DNA of 64,000 nt from Streptohalobacillus salinus (GTDB lineage: Bacteria > Bacillota > Bacilli > Bacillales > Amphibacillaceae): contig NZ_QJJR01000011.1 of the NCBI RefSeq assembly GCF_003201605.1, positions 1 to 64,000 of the forward strand. Direction: 5' to 3'. The position numbers and the translations under genes were made by a program. How positions within the stretch are numbered: the first letter of the stretch is position 1; each line of letters starts with the position of its first letter. Of this stretch, positions 25,750 through 34,103 are shown piece by piece. The notes beneath the pieces are model-generated. The model was not told the DNA's origin and made no database searches. It worked only from the letters and a program-made list of their open reading frames with translations.

Positions 25750-26232
25750 ATGATGATTAAATCATTTGAAGATTATCCTGATTATTTCTATAGTGGATTC
25801 TTTATTCGATTATTCGCTTTTACCATCGACCTTATCATGATTGGCGCAGTCCAACGTATGACGTTGTTTTACTTTACTGATGGCACCTTAAAAACAAGTC
25901 TTTCGTTAGCGATTTACTTATTTTATTTTATACTGCTTACTAAGTTTAATCATGGTCAAACGTTAGGAAAAATGATTTTTGGTATCAAAGTTATTTGTTT
26001 AAAGGAAGAAAAACTATCTTGGACAACCGTTATTGTTCGAGAAGGCTTTGGACGCTACTTGCAAAAGGTCCTTTTGATTCTTTATACCCTTACAATCTTC
26101 ACACGCTATAAACAGCATGTCGTTGACCTTCTTAGCGATACGTCTGTTGTCACCATTAATTATTTACGTTTGCTTGAAAAGGAACAGATGAATCAACCTG
26201 CGTTTGTCAATGAAGCACTCGTAGCTGAGTAA
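25750..26232 (+). CDS. yteJ: RDD family membrane protein YteJ
   Basis: A 160-aa membrane protein of the RDD family with the RLFAFTIDLIMIG opening helix (Arg/Asp pair), a second helix at about 52-66 and a third near 95-115; GQTLGKMIFGIKV is the typical loop. In B. subtilis YteJ (SppI) partners SppA and is reported to restrain it. It begins immediately after the sppA stop with GGGGG at the junction, so the two are translationally linked. Confidence 0.88.
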   Translation: MMIKSFEDYPDYFYSGFFIRLFAFTIDLIMIGAVQRMTLFYFTDGTLKTSLSLAIYLFYFILLTKFNHGQTLGKMIFGIKVICLKEEKLSWTTVIVREGFGRYLQKVLLILYTLTIFTRYKQHVVDLLSDTSVVTINYLRLLEKEQMNQPAFVNEALVAE

Positions 26233-26277
26233 GCAAAAAAATAGTCATTAAATGACTCTATTATTCTCTATGAAGAC

Positions 26278-26329
26278 GGCAATGTATTTCCTAATCTAAA
26301 ATATTGGGAGATACATTGCCCTTTTTTAT
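26278..26329 (+). terminator. Terminator of the sppA-yteJ operon
   Basis: Arms GGCAATGTAT and ATACATTGCC followed by CTTTTTTATT. A weaker stem-loop lies just before it at about 26240-26262. Confidence 0.8.
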
Positions 26330-26677
26330 TGTTTAAGGTTATCAAGCTAAATTACAAACTTAATGATCCCTAATGTTGACAATCTATGATTAAAGTTACA
26401 GGCTTGTGGTGGTCAAAGACTTTTAGAATTCACAACGTTCAACCAGACCGGAAAGTTGCTACACTTAAGCGATCGTCTAGACTATAAATACCCTCCTGTT
26501 ATTATTTAAAGGCAACTATTTGTAGAAGAATGCCCTTTTCAGTATACGTTTAAAATCTTTTTCAATGACTCGATTGAGCCGCGCACCACCAAATCTTTAA
26601 TTGCATTCACGTATCACGCTATTTAGTCAGCACTGTAAATATCTTGTGAACCTTTTGTGACATTATCTACAATTCAC
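26330..26677. other. Gene-free stretch upstream of feoA
   Basis: About 350 bp with no gene. A short minus-strand open segment around 26520-26600 encodes a basic peptide (FGGARLNRVIEKDFKRILK) that could be a scrap of a transposase, but it is too short to call. Confidence 0.3.
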
Positions 26678-26737
26678 TTTACCTCTTCCTTCCTAACGTA
26701 TATGATAGATTCATAACTAATAATGAGAATCATTATC
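26678..26737 (+). promoter_or_regulatory. feoA promoter with Fur box
   Basis: The Fur box AATAATGAGAATCATTATC at 26719-26737 matches the 19-bp consensus GATAATGATAATCATTATC at 17 positions. A promoter TTTACC (26678-26683), 17 bp, TATGAT (26701-26706) places the transcription start at the edge of the box. Confidence 0.8.
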
Positions 26738-26764
26738 ATATAGATTAAGAATGGGGGATGCTTC

Positions 26765-26998
26765 ATGTTTCTGAATGAATTAAAAATAGGTGAAACTGCT
26801 CAAATAACTAATTTAAGTCAAGTTCAAGTGTTACTACAAAAACGTTTAGCACACTTAGGTATTTCAGAAGCGTGTGAAGTTTGTTTGAAAAATAAATTAC
26901 CCTTTGGTGGTCCCTGTGTCATTGACTGTAAAGGACAAGCTGTTAGCTTACGTAAAAAAGATATTTGCACAATTCAGGTGGAAAAGTCATGCAGATAG
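26765..26998 (+). CDS. feoA: Ferrous iron transport protein FeoA
   Basis: A 77-aa SH3-like cytoplasmic protein needed for FeoB-mediated Fe(II) uptake. It has the family pattern LNELKIGETAQITNL, RLAHLGISE and a C-terminal VSLRKKDICTIQV strand. AATGGGGGATG supplies the ribosome site. It overlaps the feoB start by 10 bp and is headed by a Fur box. Confidence 0.9.
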   Translation: MFLNELKIGETAQITNLSQVQVLLQKRLAHLGISEACEVCLKNKLPFGGPCVIDCKGQAVSLRKKDICTIQVEKSCR

Positions 26999-28980
26999 CT
27001 TTACTAGGTAATCCAAACACAGGAAAAACATCATTATTTAATGCCTTAACGAATTCTTATGAATATGTTGGTAATTGGAGCGGGGTCACCGTTGAGAAAA
27101 AAGTCGGGCAATTCGTAGATCAATCCGGACAATTAATCGATCTTCCTGGCGTTTATTCATTAAATCCGATCTCAAAGGATGAAACGGTGGTCACTAACTA
27201 TTTACTTGAAGACACTTGTGAAGGATTGATCAATATCATTGATGCTGCTCAACTTCGGCGCAACCTTCACCTTACGCTTCAACTTCGCGAGACAGGTAAC
27301 CCGGTCATTGTTGGCCTTAATATGGTTGATGTTGCAAAAAACCGAGGGATAACCATCCATACAGAAAGACTTGCCCAAGCGCTCGATTTGACAGTCATGC
27401 CTATTGTGGCAAGAACAGGTCAAGGCATTGATATGTTACTATCACATCTACCCGAACTAAAAACTACAAATCAACTTGGACTCGTCATTGATTACGGAGC
27501 TATTATTGAACATGCAATCGCAAAGATTACCAACCACCTTTCTCAAACTAGCCTTAATAAACGCTGGTTAGCCCTACAATTTTTGGAAGGTAATCATGAA
27601 ATCGAAGACTATTTAAATAAAACAAGTGACATCACTGTCATGCAACAGATACGCCTTGATGCTAATAAGGAAATAAGCGCATCGTCAAACCGAACCCTCG
27701 AACAAGTCATTTATCAGTACCGCGATCAATTTATTGATGCGTTGATTAATTCCACTGTGTGCACAGAAAAAAATCAGACAACGCCGCTATCAGAAAGAAT
27801 TGACCGGATTGTCACTAACCGGTATCTAGGCATACCAATTTTTTTATCATTGATGTATATCATGTTTATGTTGACCTTCGATTGGCTCGGTTTTCCTATT
27901 TCTGACTTACTTGATGCTTTCTTTTCTGGTCCGCTAACATCAGTTATTCAGGCTGGGTTGAATTTGATTGGTGCCAGTTCATTTATTGAAGCTTTAATCA
28001 TTGATGGAATCATTAGTGGTGTCGGCGGGGTCCTCGTCTTCGTACCACAAATATTTATTCTCTTTTTCTTTATTTCATTACTTGAGGATTCTGGATATAT
28101 GGCTCGAGTCGCAACGGTTATGGACCGAATCATGCAGAGTGTCGGACTCAATGGAAAAGCTTTTATTCCAATGATCATTAGCTTCGGTTGCAATGTGCCG
28201 GGTGTTATGGCTGCACGGACGATTGAACAACCAAAAGAACGCTTAATCACGACTTTACTCACACCCTTAATGTCATGCTCAGCACGATTACCCGTTTATG
28301 CACTATTTGTCGGTGCTTTCTTCAGTCAGCATCAAGCACTCATTGTGCTATCCCTTTACGTTTTAGGGGTTGTCGTTGCTTTTATTTTGGCTTTTGTGTT
28401 TTCCAAAACGTTATTTAAAAATGAACAGTCTTTTTTTATCGTCGAGTTACCGCCTTACCGGTTACCTCAGTGGAAAACGTTAAGTCGTAGTACTTGGGAC
28501 AAAGGGAAAGGCTTCGTGAAAAAAGCAGGAACATTTATTTTTGCAGGTTCAGTCTTTATATGGCTTCTGTCTTATAGCGGACCCGGAGGGGTTGACGTCG
28601 CTATGGATGAGAGTTTCCTTGCGATGATTGGTGGTATTTTTGCTCCGTTATTAATTCCACTTGGGTTCGGCACTTGGCAAGCAGCCGCAGCATTATTAAC
28701 TGGATTCTTGGCCAAAGAGATTGTGGTTGCGACAATGGCGATTATTTATGTCGTTCCTGAAACAGGCATGCAAGAAGTCTTGCAGCAAGCTTTCACGCCT
28801 GTATCGGCTTATAGTTTTATGGTATTTATCTTACTCTATGTTCCTTGTCTTGCCACAGTCGCCGCCATTAATAAGGAAACCCAATCAAAACGACTTGCTT
28901 GGTTTAGTATTGGTTACGCATTTATTCTTGCTTACCTGCTTTCCTTTATCATTAATCAAGTTGGATCACGAATCATTTAA
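26989..28980 (+). CDS. feoB: Ferrous iron transporter FeoB
   Basis: A 663-aa membrane Fe(II) transporter with an N-terminal GTPase domain: G1 GNPNTGKTS, G2 region WSGVTVEKK, G3 DLPGVYSL, G4 NMVD. It is followed by a helical GDI-like region and, from about residue 275, a core of Gate-type membrane helices with SFGCNVPGVMAARTI and SCSARLPVYALF, the conserved Cys-containing transport motifs. The ATG at 26989 (GGTGGAAAAGTC upstream) overlaps feoA. Likely Fur-repressed. Confidence 0.95.
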   Translation: MQIALLGNPNTGKTSLFNALTNSYEYVGNWSGVTVEKKVGQFVDQSGQLIDLPGVYSLNPISKDETVVTNYLLEDTCEGLINIIDAAQLRRNLHLTLQLRETGNPVIVGLNMVDVAKNRGITIHTERLAQALDLTVMPIVARTGQGIDMLLSHLPELKTTNQLGLVIDYGAIIEHAIAKITNHLSQTSLNKRWLALQFLEGNHEIEDYLNKTSDITVMQQIRLDANKEISASSNRTLEQVIYQYRDQFIDALINSTVCTEKNQTTPLSERIDRIVTNRYLGIPIFLSLMYIMFMLTFDWLGFPISDLLDAFFSGPLTSVIQAGLNLIGASSFIEALIIDGIISGVGGVLVFVPQIFILFFFISLLEDSGYMARVATVMDRIMQSVGLNGKAFIPMIISFGCNVPGVMAARTIEQPKERLITTLLTPLMSCSARLPVYALFVGAFFSQHQALIVLSLYVLGVVVAFILAFVFSKTLFKNEQSFFIVELPPYRLPQWKTLSRSTWDKGKGFVKKAGTFIFAGSVFIWLLSYSGPGGVDVAMDESFLAMIGGIFAPLLIPLGFGTWQAAAALLTGFLAKEIVVATMAIIYVVPETGMQEVLQQAFTPVSAYSFMVFILLYVPCLATVAAINKETQSKRLAWFSIGYAFILAYLLSFIINQVGSRII

Positions 28981-29047
28981 ATAGCTACCTTAGTCTGATC
29001 GTTGTCTTTCTAACTAAGTGATGGAACGATACAAAGGAGTGTCATCA

Positions 29048-29239
29048 ATGATTTTAAATTGGATCATCGGTATCATTATTTTTGGATATGCTAGCTTCAT
29101 GATTTACCGTCATATTCAAAACAGCAAAAAAAGTAAATGTGCAGGTTGTCCGCTCAAGAAAAATTGTTCCTCTGTCGATGGTCATTGCGACCCTTCCGCT
29201 ACCTATCAGCTAGATCTCTTTGATACAAACAGATCTTAA
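29048..29239 (+). CDS. FeoB-associated Cys-rich membrane protein
   Basis: A 63-aa protein with one N-terminal membrane helix (LNWIIGIIIFGYASFMIY) followed by a basic stretch and the cysteine cluster CAGCPLKKNC with another Cys further on. This matches the small FeoB-associated Cys-rich family that accompanies feoAB in Firmicutes; the function is not known precisely. AAAGGAG precedes the ATG at 29048. Third gene of the Fur-headed operon. Confidence 0.82.
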   Translation: MILNWIIGIIIFGYASFMIYRHIQNSKKSKCAGCPLKKNCSSVDGHCDPSATYQLDLFDTNRS

Positions 29240-29291
29240 AATAGACTTATCTCGAATAAGTTATCGATCAAATTGTTTAAGATAAACACAT

Positions 29292-29343
29292 CGACCAGCT
29301 CAAACAAAACGTCACTATTGACAGACGTTGTTTGAGCTGGTCG
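29292..29343 (+). terminator. Terminator of the feo operon
   Basis: Long stem CGACCAGCTCAAACA / TTTGAGCTGGTCG with an inner ACGTC/GACGT continuation, followed by a short T-rich tail. Confidence 0.7.
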
Positions 29344-29579
29344 TTTCAAGTGATAGTCCTGTTACATCATCTTCAGCAACTGCCTGTTCACAGGTAAACG
29401 TTTCAAACGTTAAATAATCATCTAATCCTTGGTCTAAAAACCTAAAATCCGTTCGATTACCTTTACTGACCAAGTCTCGTTTTTCTTGTGACTTCACTGG
29501 TATCTTTTTATCACTCCACCATTACTTTGCCAAACAAAAAAATTGACAGGGACTTACTTTTTAGTTTTAAATCAAGATA
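29344..29579. other. Intergenic stretch with a short minus-strand open frame
   Basis: A minus-strand frame (29315-29497, GTG start, 60 codons) has protein-like composition (FRFLDQGLDDYLTFETF) but its only ribosome-site candidate is about 15 bp away, and its end runs into the feo terminator. It could be a decayed gene; I do not call it functional. Confidence 0.3.
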
Positions 29580-29602
29580 ACCCCTGTTTGAATAACAGGG
29601 TA
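29580..29602 (+). promoter_or_regulatory. Leader stem-loop before the monooxygenase gene
   Basis: A small hairpin (CCTGTT / AACAGG with flanking ACC/GGT pairs) lies about 20 bp upstream of the ribosome site of the gene at 29631. It lacks a T-run, so it is not a terminator; its role is unknown. Confidence 0.35.
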
Positions 29603-29630
29603 ATTCATGCCAGCTATAGGAGGCAAAACG

Positions 29631-30644
29631 ATGCAACTCATTCGAAAGAACGCTAAAACATTTCAAGGTATTCCTTTATCAATTTTAGATCTTTCTCCAA
29701 TTAATACAGAAGAAACAGCCACTGATGCTCTGAATCATTCGGTGACGCTTGCGAAAGATGCAGAAGCATTAGGATATAATCGCTATTGGGTCGCCGAGCA
29801 TCACAATACCGCTTCAAGCGCAAGTGCAGCGACAGCAATTGTGATTAATCAGCTTGCGAACGAAACAACGTCCATTCGCCTGGGCTCTGGAGGCATTATG
29901 TTACCGAATCACGCCCCCTTAGTTGTAGCCGAACAATTCGGCACCTTAGCTTCGCTCCATTCACATCGGATTGATTTAGGGCTTGGACGCGCGCCAGGAA
30001 CGGATCAAGTGACTGCTCGTGCCTTACATCGTGGGTTAGCCACTGAATTCCCTCAACAAGTTGAAGAACTATCCAGCTACTTCGCGGATAAACAAATCAA
30101 TACCCAAAGACAAGTGCGTGCATTTGTCGCTGAGGGACAAGATGTACCTATTTGGTTGTTAGGATCGAGTACCTTTAGTGCACAATTAGCTGCTGAACAA
30201 GGTCGTCCTTATGCATTTGCTGGTCACTTCTCTCCCGGTTCGATTAAAGAAGCCATCACAGTTTACCGGGAGCACTTTAAACCTTCTGCTGATCTCGCAG
30301 AACCTTATGTGATGTTGGCCTTAAATGTGGTCGTTGCAAAAACAGACGAACAAGCCAACTGGCTCTTCTCCTCGATGCAACAGTTGTTTTTTGATTTACT
30401 CCATGGGAAATCAGGCGCTGTTAAGCCGCCGACAGACATGTCAACAGTTTGGCAGCCTTTTGAAGAAGCTGCTGTACTAAGAGCGTTAGAAGGAAGTATT
30501 GTCGGCAGTAAAGCAACCGTAGCTGATGCCTTAAAACAACGGATCGAAGCAACCGGTGTTGATGAATTGATGCTTACTGCACACTTATATAATCATGAGG
30601 ATAGACGGTTCTCATATCAGCTGCTAGGGGAATTAATTGATTAA
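29631..30644 (+). CDS. Luciferase-like flavin monooxygenase (LLM family)
   Basis: A protein of about 337 aa of the bacterial luciferase superfamily, MsnO8/YceB-like group. The TIM-barrel signatures are [55 protein letters not shown] and [25 protein letters not shown]. It probably uses reduced FMN supplied by another enzyme; the substrate is unknown. The ATG at 29631 has AGGAGG at ideal spacing; an earlier ATG at 29607 lacks one. Monocistronic, with its own terminator. Confidence 0.88.
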   Translation: MQLIRKNAKTFQGIPLSILDLSPINTEETATDALNHSVTLAKDAEALGYNRYWVAEHHNTASSASAATAIVINQLANETTSIRLGSGGIMLPNHAPLVVAEQFGTLASLHSHRIDLGLGRAPGTDQVTARALHRGLATEFPQQVEELSSYFADKQINTQRQVRAFVAEGQDVPIWLLGSSTFSAQLAAEQGRPYAFAGHFSPGSIKEAITVYREHFKPSADLAEPYVMLALNVVVAKTDEQANWLFSSMQQLFFDLLHGKSGAVKPPTDMSTVWQPFEEAAVLRALEGSIVGSKATVADALKQRIEATGVDELMLTAHLYNHEDRRFSYQLLGELID

Positions 30645-30753
30645 TAAGAACACCTGCATTTAACATGAATCATGTCTGTTACCATTCAGATTTTATTTGC
30701 GCATGTCTGGGTTTTTACAAACGACTACTGCACAATCACCCTATGTTAATACT

Positions 30754-30794
30754 AAAAAGCAGAAACCAAGACATCAAATGGGTTTCTGCTTTTT
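30754..30794. terminator. Terminator after the monooxygenase gene
   Basis: Arms AAAAGCAGAAACC / GGTTTCTGCTTTT with T-rich tails in both directions, between convergent genes. Confidence 0.8.
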
Positions 30795-30855
30795 AATCGT
30801 TTTTTATCACGCGCTTATTTTTAGAGCAATCCTCGGTTAATGTATCGCCAGTGAT

Positions 30856-31452
30856 TTAATCAAGCTGTTCATAATTGAGAAAAAAGGATATATCTGATAC
30901 TTTCCAGCGCCCTTCGTCTTCTTTTAGCGCGAGTTCTACTGAAGACAACGCATTCGATTGCTCATCAACAGCCTGATAAGTAATACCAAATTCCCCAGTC
31001 CCTATATAGCCATAATCTTCGATGACAAAATATTCAAATTCAGCTTTAAAAGCTTCTGTCTGTAGATCTGAAAAATACACTTCAACAATTTCTTGATCAA
31101 CTACTTTTTCAATCCGATTCTCAAAGACTAACAGTGAAGGATGCGTTAAGGTTCCTAGGCTATCCATCTTTTTATCAAGCATGGCTTGAAGATATTTCCT
31201 TGTCTGTTCATTTACCTGTAGCAAGACGTCTCTTTCTTCTTCTGCTTTATTTCCACGATTTTTTTCTTGGTATAATTCTGTTTCTAATTGAGAAACCTCC
31301 TGAGTCAAACGATTTATTTCTTGCTCATTTAACATCTCTTCCGTTCTAGGTAGATCATCCGCTTGTTTGTCCGCATTTTCTTCTTGCTTATCTTCTACGT
31401 TGCAACCTGTTATTGCAACGAGCAACACAATAAAAAAGACTAACTTTCTCAT
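30856..31452 (-). CDS. Predicted lipoprotein with coiled coil
   Basis: A 198-aa secreted lipoprotein. The signal peptide KLVFFIVLLVAITGC ends in a lipobox with Cys17. A charged coiled-coil segment of about 50 residues follows (roughly 40-90), then a C-terminal domain of about 100 residues containing DYGYIGTGEFGITYQ. I do not recognise the family with certainty; similar coiled-coil lipoproteins are common in bacilli. GGAAAGGGATG serves as the ribosome site. Confidence 0.75.
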   Translation of the reverse strand: MRKLVFFIVLLVAITGCNVEDKQEENADKQADDLPRTEEMLNEQEINRLTQEVSQLETELYQEKNRGNKAEEERDVLLQVNEQTRKYLQAMLDKKMDSLGTLTHPSLLVFENRIEKVVDQEIVEVYFSDLQTEAFKAEFEYFVIEDYGYIGTGEFGITYQAVDEQSNALSSVELALKEDEGRWKVSDISFFLNYEQLD

Positions 31453-31820
31453 CTTCTCATCCCTTTCCGTTATTATCTTAACGTAATGATGTCGTTTCTA
31501 GTTCCTGCTCTTCATACTTAAACTCATTATATGTATCATACATGCAACCGCTTCCGATTGTAGCAAATTTAACAACCTATTGCCAATACTTGCTTATGAA
31601 AAATATGATTACTTGCTAACCGTGATTTTCATTAAAAGAGACTGGCAAGAACGTTTTGGTAACCACTGCAACAGCTTATGCGGGAATTGATATGTCTTCC
31701 TTTTTAACTACCCATGGCAACATCTCTAAAAGACACCCCCGATAGGTTCAACTGGTCTATCCTAGTGAGGATAGACCGCTAATGGCTATAGCAAGGATTG
31801 TTTGCTCATCCTTTTATCAG
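31453..31820. other. Intergenic stretch with possible transposase remnant
   Basis: No intact gene. The plus-strand frame at 31656-31727 reads NVLVTTATAYAGIDM then GNISKRHPR before a stop. This resembles the YAGIDPS...ISKRG signature at the C-terminal end of IS110/IS116 transposases. A short stem-loop GGTCTATCC / GGATAGACC lies at about 31754-31777. Confidence 0.35.
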
Positions 31821-31857
31821 AAAAGCCATCAATCATTAAAATGATTGATGGCTTTTT
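31821..31857 (-). terminator. Terminator of tRNA-Ala
   Basis: Arms AAAAGCCATCAATCATT / AATGATTGATGGCTTTT with a T-rich tail, immediately downstream of the tRNA. Confidence 0.85.
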
Positions 31858-31861
31858 GTAG

Positions 31862-31934
31862 TGGAGCATAGCGGGATCGAACCGCTGACCTCTTGGCTGC
31901 CAGCCAAGCGCTCTCCCAGCTGAGCTAATGCCCC
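31862..31934 (-). tRNA. tRNA-Ala (anticodon GGC)
   Basis: A 73-nt cloverleaf on the minus strand: acceptor GGGGCAT/ATGCTCC (one G-U pair), D stem GCTC/GAGC, anticodon arm CTTGG-CTGGCAG-CCAAG with anticodon GGC, and T arm AGCGG-TTCGATC-CCGCT. The discriminator base is A and the 3' CCA is not encoded beyond it. It reads GCC/GCU alanine codons and stands alone with its own terminator. Confidence 0.96.
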
Positions 31935-31984
31935 AAGAACAATATCTTTATTATAGCGAGCTTTTTATTGATCTGCAAGAGGTA

Positions 31985-32040
31985 TTGACATTTCATTTGT
32001 TTTATTTTAGTATTTAGTTAATTACTTAAATACTAAAATA
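31985..32040 (+). promoter_or_regulatory. Promoter and palindromic operator of the sdpR-like operon
   Basis: -35 TTGACA at 31985-31990, 17 bp spacer, -10 TAGTAT at 32008-32013. A perfect 14-bp inverted repeat, TATTTTAGTATTTA at 32003-32016 and its complement at 32027-32040, overlaps the -10. This fits repression by the ArsR-type protein encoded 20 bp downstream. Confidence 0.8.
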
Positions 32041-32059
32041 CTGAGAGGAGCCGCACTTG

Positions 32060-32335
32060 ATGAAAGAGGCTTTTAAAGCTTTAGCCGACCCTACCCGACG
32101 CAAAATCCTCGATTTATTAAAAGCGAAAGATTTAACCGCTGGACAAATAGCTGATCACTTTGACATGTCAAAGCCAAGCATTTCACAACATCTTCGCTTA
32201 CTAAAGCAGGCAGGTCTAGTTGAAGATGAGAAACAAGGCCAATATGTGTATTATCATTTAAACATTACCGTATTTCAAGAACTCATCAGTTGGGCCATGA
32301 CGTTTACAGATAAAGGAGATGATCATGATGCGTAA
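32060..32335 (+). CDS. sdpR: ArsR-family repressor, SdpR-like
   Basis: A protein of about 91 aa with a winged helix-turn-helix: FKALADPTRRKILDLL, the recognition helix in MSKPSISQHLRLLKQAGLV, and the wing EKQGQYVYYHLN. No metal-binding cysteine pair is present, so it is not a metal sensor. It resembles SdpR, the autorepressor of the B. subtilis sdpRI immunity operon, in which SdpI sequesters SdpR at the membrane. The ATG at 32060 is preferred; a TTG at 32057 is also possible after GAGAGGAG. It overlaps the following SdpI gene. Confidence 0.85.
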   Translation: MKEAFKALADPTRRKILDLLKAKDLTAGQIADHFDMSKPSISQHLRLLKQAGLVEDEKQGQYVYYHLNITVFQELISWAMTFTDKGDDHDA

Positions 32336-32969
32336 ACATTTGGGAGCCATCGCATTAATACTAGCAACAGTATGCATGTGGTTCATCAGTTATCCTCATT
32401 TACCAGCTGAGATTCCGATGCAATGGGGACCCGATGGATCCGTTAATTGGTTTGCACCAAAAGCGATTGGGGCATTGCTTAACGTTGGCATTCTTATCGT
32501 GATATACCCCATACTTGTCCTTACCCCAAGACTTGATCCAAAACGGAAAGGCTACCTCCTAACATCAAAAGCATATTGGGTGATTGTCTATGCGACAATG
32601 GTGCTGCTGGTCTTTGTTAATGCCTTTGTTATTTTTAAGAGTCTAGGTGTTAACTTAAGAATTGAAGTCATCATTCCACTTATGATTGGGATCTTGTTTA
32701 TCATTATCGGAAACTACATGCAAACCGTTAAAGCAAACTGGTTTTTGGGCATTCGTACCCCATGGACGTTATCAAGCGAGGCTGTTTGGCGTAAAACTCA
32801 TCGTTTAGGGGCAAAATTATTCATTTTAACTGGACTTAGTTTTTTCATTGTTCCCTTTATCAATTCAGCATTCGCTGTATACTTTATTGTCATTGGGGCG
32901 CTAATGGTCGGTTTAATCCCAACCATTTATTCATATATCATTTACCAAAAAGAACAAAAGGAGGAATAA
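32325..32969 (+). CDS. sdpI: SdpI/DUF1648 family membrane protein
   Basis: A protein of about 214 aa. The N-terminal segment YPHLPAEIPMQWGPDGSVNWFAPK is the DUF1648 signature, followed by about five membrane helices. Between them, GNYMQTVKANWFLGIRTPWTLSSEAVWRKTHRLGAK is the conserved SdpI loop. In B. subtilis SdpI protects against the SdpC toxin and senses it by binding SdpR. No sdpC-like toxin gene is in the window. AAGGAG precedes the start (ATG 32325 or 32328), overlapping the end of the repressor gene by 11 bp. Confidence 0.85.
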   Translation: MMRKHLGAIALILATVCMWFISYPHLPAEIPMQWGPDGSVNWFAPKAIGALLNVGILIVIYPILVLTPRLDPKRKGYLLTSKAYWVIVYATMVLLVFVNAFVIFKSLGVNLRIEVIIPLMIGILFIIIGNYMQTVKANWFLGIRTPWTLSSEAVWRKTHRLGAKLFILTGLSFFIVPFINSAFAVYFIVIGALMVGLIPTIYSYIIYQKEQKEE

Positions 32970-32975
32970 AAAATC

Positions 32976-33188
32976 ATGGCAGCTGCTGAATTAGGTAACT
33001 TACTTCGATTAATTGCACCGCTACTCGCTTTACAGTTCATTTTAATGATTGTTGGTATTTTTGCTTGGTACAAAGCCGATGAAAACAACACAATAAAGGG
33101 GAATAAGTGGGCCTGGCTATTTGTTATTATTTTAATCAACACGATTGGCCCTATCCTATTCTTCATCTTAGGAAGGAGACAAGATTAA
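32976..33188 (+). CDS. YxlE-like PLDc_N membrane protein
   Basis: A 70-aa protein with two membrane helices (LLALQFILMIVGIFAWY and LFVIILINTIGPILFFILG) and the PLDc_N-type ending FILGRRQD. It resembles B. subtilis YxlE, a small membrane protein next to the YxlF/YxlG ABC exporter. GGAGG lies upstream, and it is packed tightly between sdpI and the ATPase gene, whose ribosome site lies within its 3' end. Confidence 0.75.
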   Translation: MAAAELGNLLRLIAPLLALQFILMIVGIFAWYKADENNTIKGNKWAWLFVIILINTIGPILFFILGRRQD

Positions 33189-34103
33189 ATGACCTTACTC
33201 ATAAGCGAATTGTCTAAAACATTTGGGCAAAAACAAGCCGTCAATCACTTATCTTTTGAATTAGCTAAAGGTCAGACCGTTGCTTTACTTGGCCCTAATG
33301 GTGCCGGAAAAACAACAACATTACGAATGATTAGCGGTTTGATTAAACCGACTTCCGGCAACATTCGTTTTGATAACATTAAAAATGATGAGGACTTGCG
33401 TCAGCACATTGGCTATCTCCCGCAGTATCCTCAGTTCCATGGCTGGATGACTGGTCGTGAATTTCTTATTTACGTCGGCGAACTGAGCTACCTCTCAAAA
33501 AAAGAAGCATGTACACGTGCGGATGAATTACTTGTTAAAACAGGAATTTCAGAAGCTAAGAACAAGCGAATCAGTGCCTACTCAGGGGGAATGCGCCAGC
33601 GCTTAGGTATTGCGCAAGCCATGATTCATAGTCCGAAATTTTTATTGCTTGATGAACCTGTTTCATCATTAGATCCTGTGGGTCGCCGGGATATTCTTAA
33701 TTTACTTGAGGAACTTAAAGAAGAAACAACGATCCTCTTTTCTACACATATCTTATCAGATGCGGAAGAAGTCTGTGATAGCTTGATTGTCATGAATGAG
33801 GGACGCATTGTTGAACAAGGGACGCTCGATTCTTTAAGAGACACCTATCAACGGCAAGTCATCGACTTACACTTCAAACCGTCGGCGATAGACATTAAAA
33901 AAGCGCTCGCGACAATTGAAGGGGTAACTTCCATCCATGAACAAAAGGGTCACTTACTCCTAGAGGTCACCCATGTTGATGTGGTTAAAGCAGACATTCT
34001 CAGACGAACGTTAAGTGAAGAATGGCCACTCGATTACTTTTCCGTTAACAAAACGTCACTTGAAGAAATGTTCATGGAGGTGATTGAACGTGATGCAATT
34101 TAA
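33189..34103 (+). CDS. ABC transporter ATPase, YxlF-like
   Basis: A 304-aa ATPase. Walker A GPNGAGKTTT, Q-loop YLPQYP, signature YSGGMRQRLG, Walker B FLLLDEPVSSLD and a switch His in FSTHILSDAEEV are all intact. The C-terminal 80 residues form a DUF4162-like domain often seen in peptide-export ABC ATPases. It pairs with the permease that follows (11 bp overlap). In B. subtilis the YxlEFG homologues belong to the sigY operon. Confidence 0.9.
   Translation: MTLLISELSKTFGQKQAVNHLSFELAKGQTVALLGPNGAGKTTTLRMISGLIKPTSGNIRFDNIKNDEDLRQHIGYLPQYPQFHGWMTGREFLIYVGELSYLSKKEACTRADELLVKTGISEAKNKRISAYSGGMRQRLGIAQAMIHSPKFLLLDEPVSSLDPVGRRDILNLLEELKEETTILFSTHILSDAEEVCDSLIVMNEGRIVEQGTLDSLRDTYQRQVIDLHFKPSAIDIKKALATIEGVTSIHEQKGHLLLEVTHVDVVKADILRRTLSEEWPLDYFSVNKTSLEEMFMEVIERDAI

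Noticed and set aside
32319-32335. Possible frameshift between the ArsR-type gene and SdpI
   Set aside because: The overlap is a normal stop/start overlap with its own AAGGAG site; both proteins are complete.
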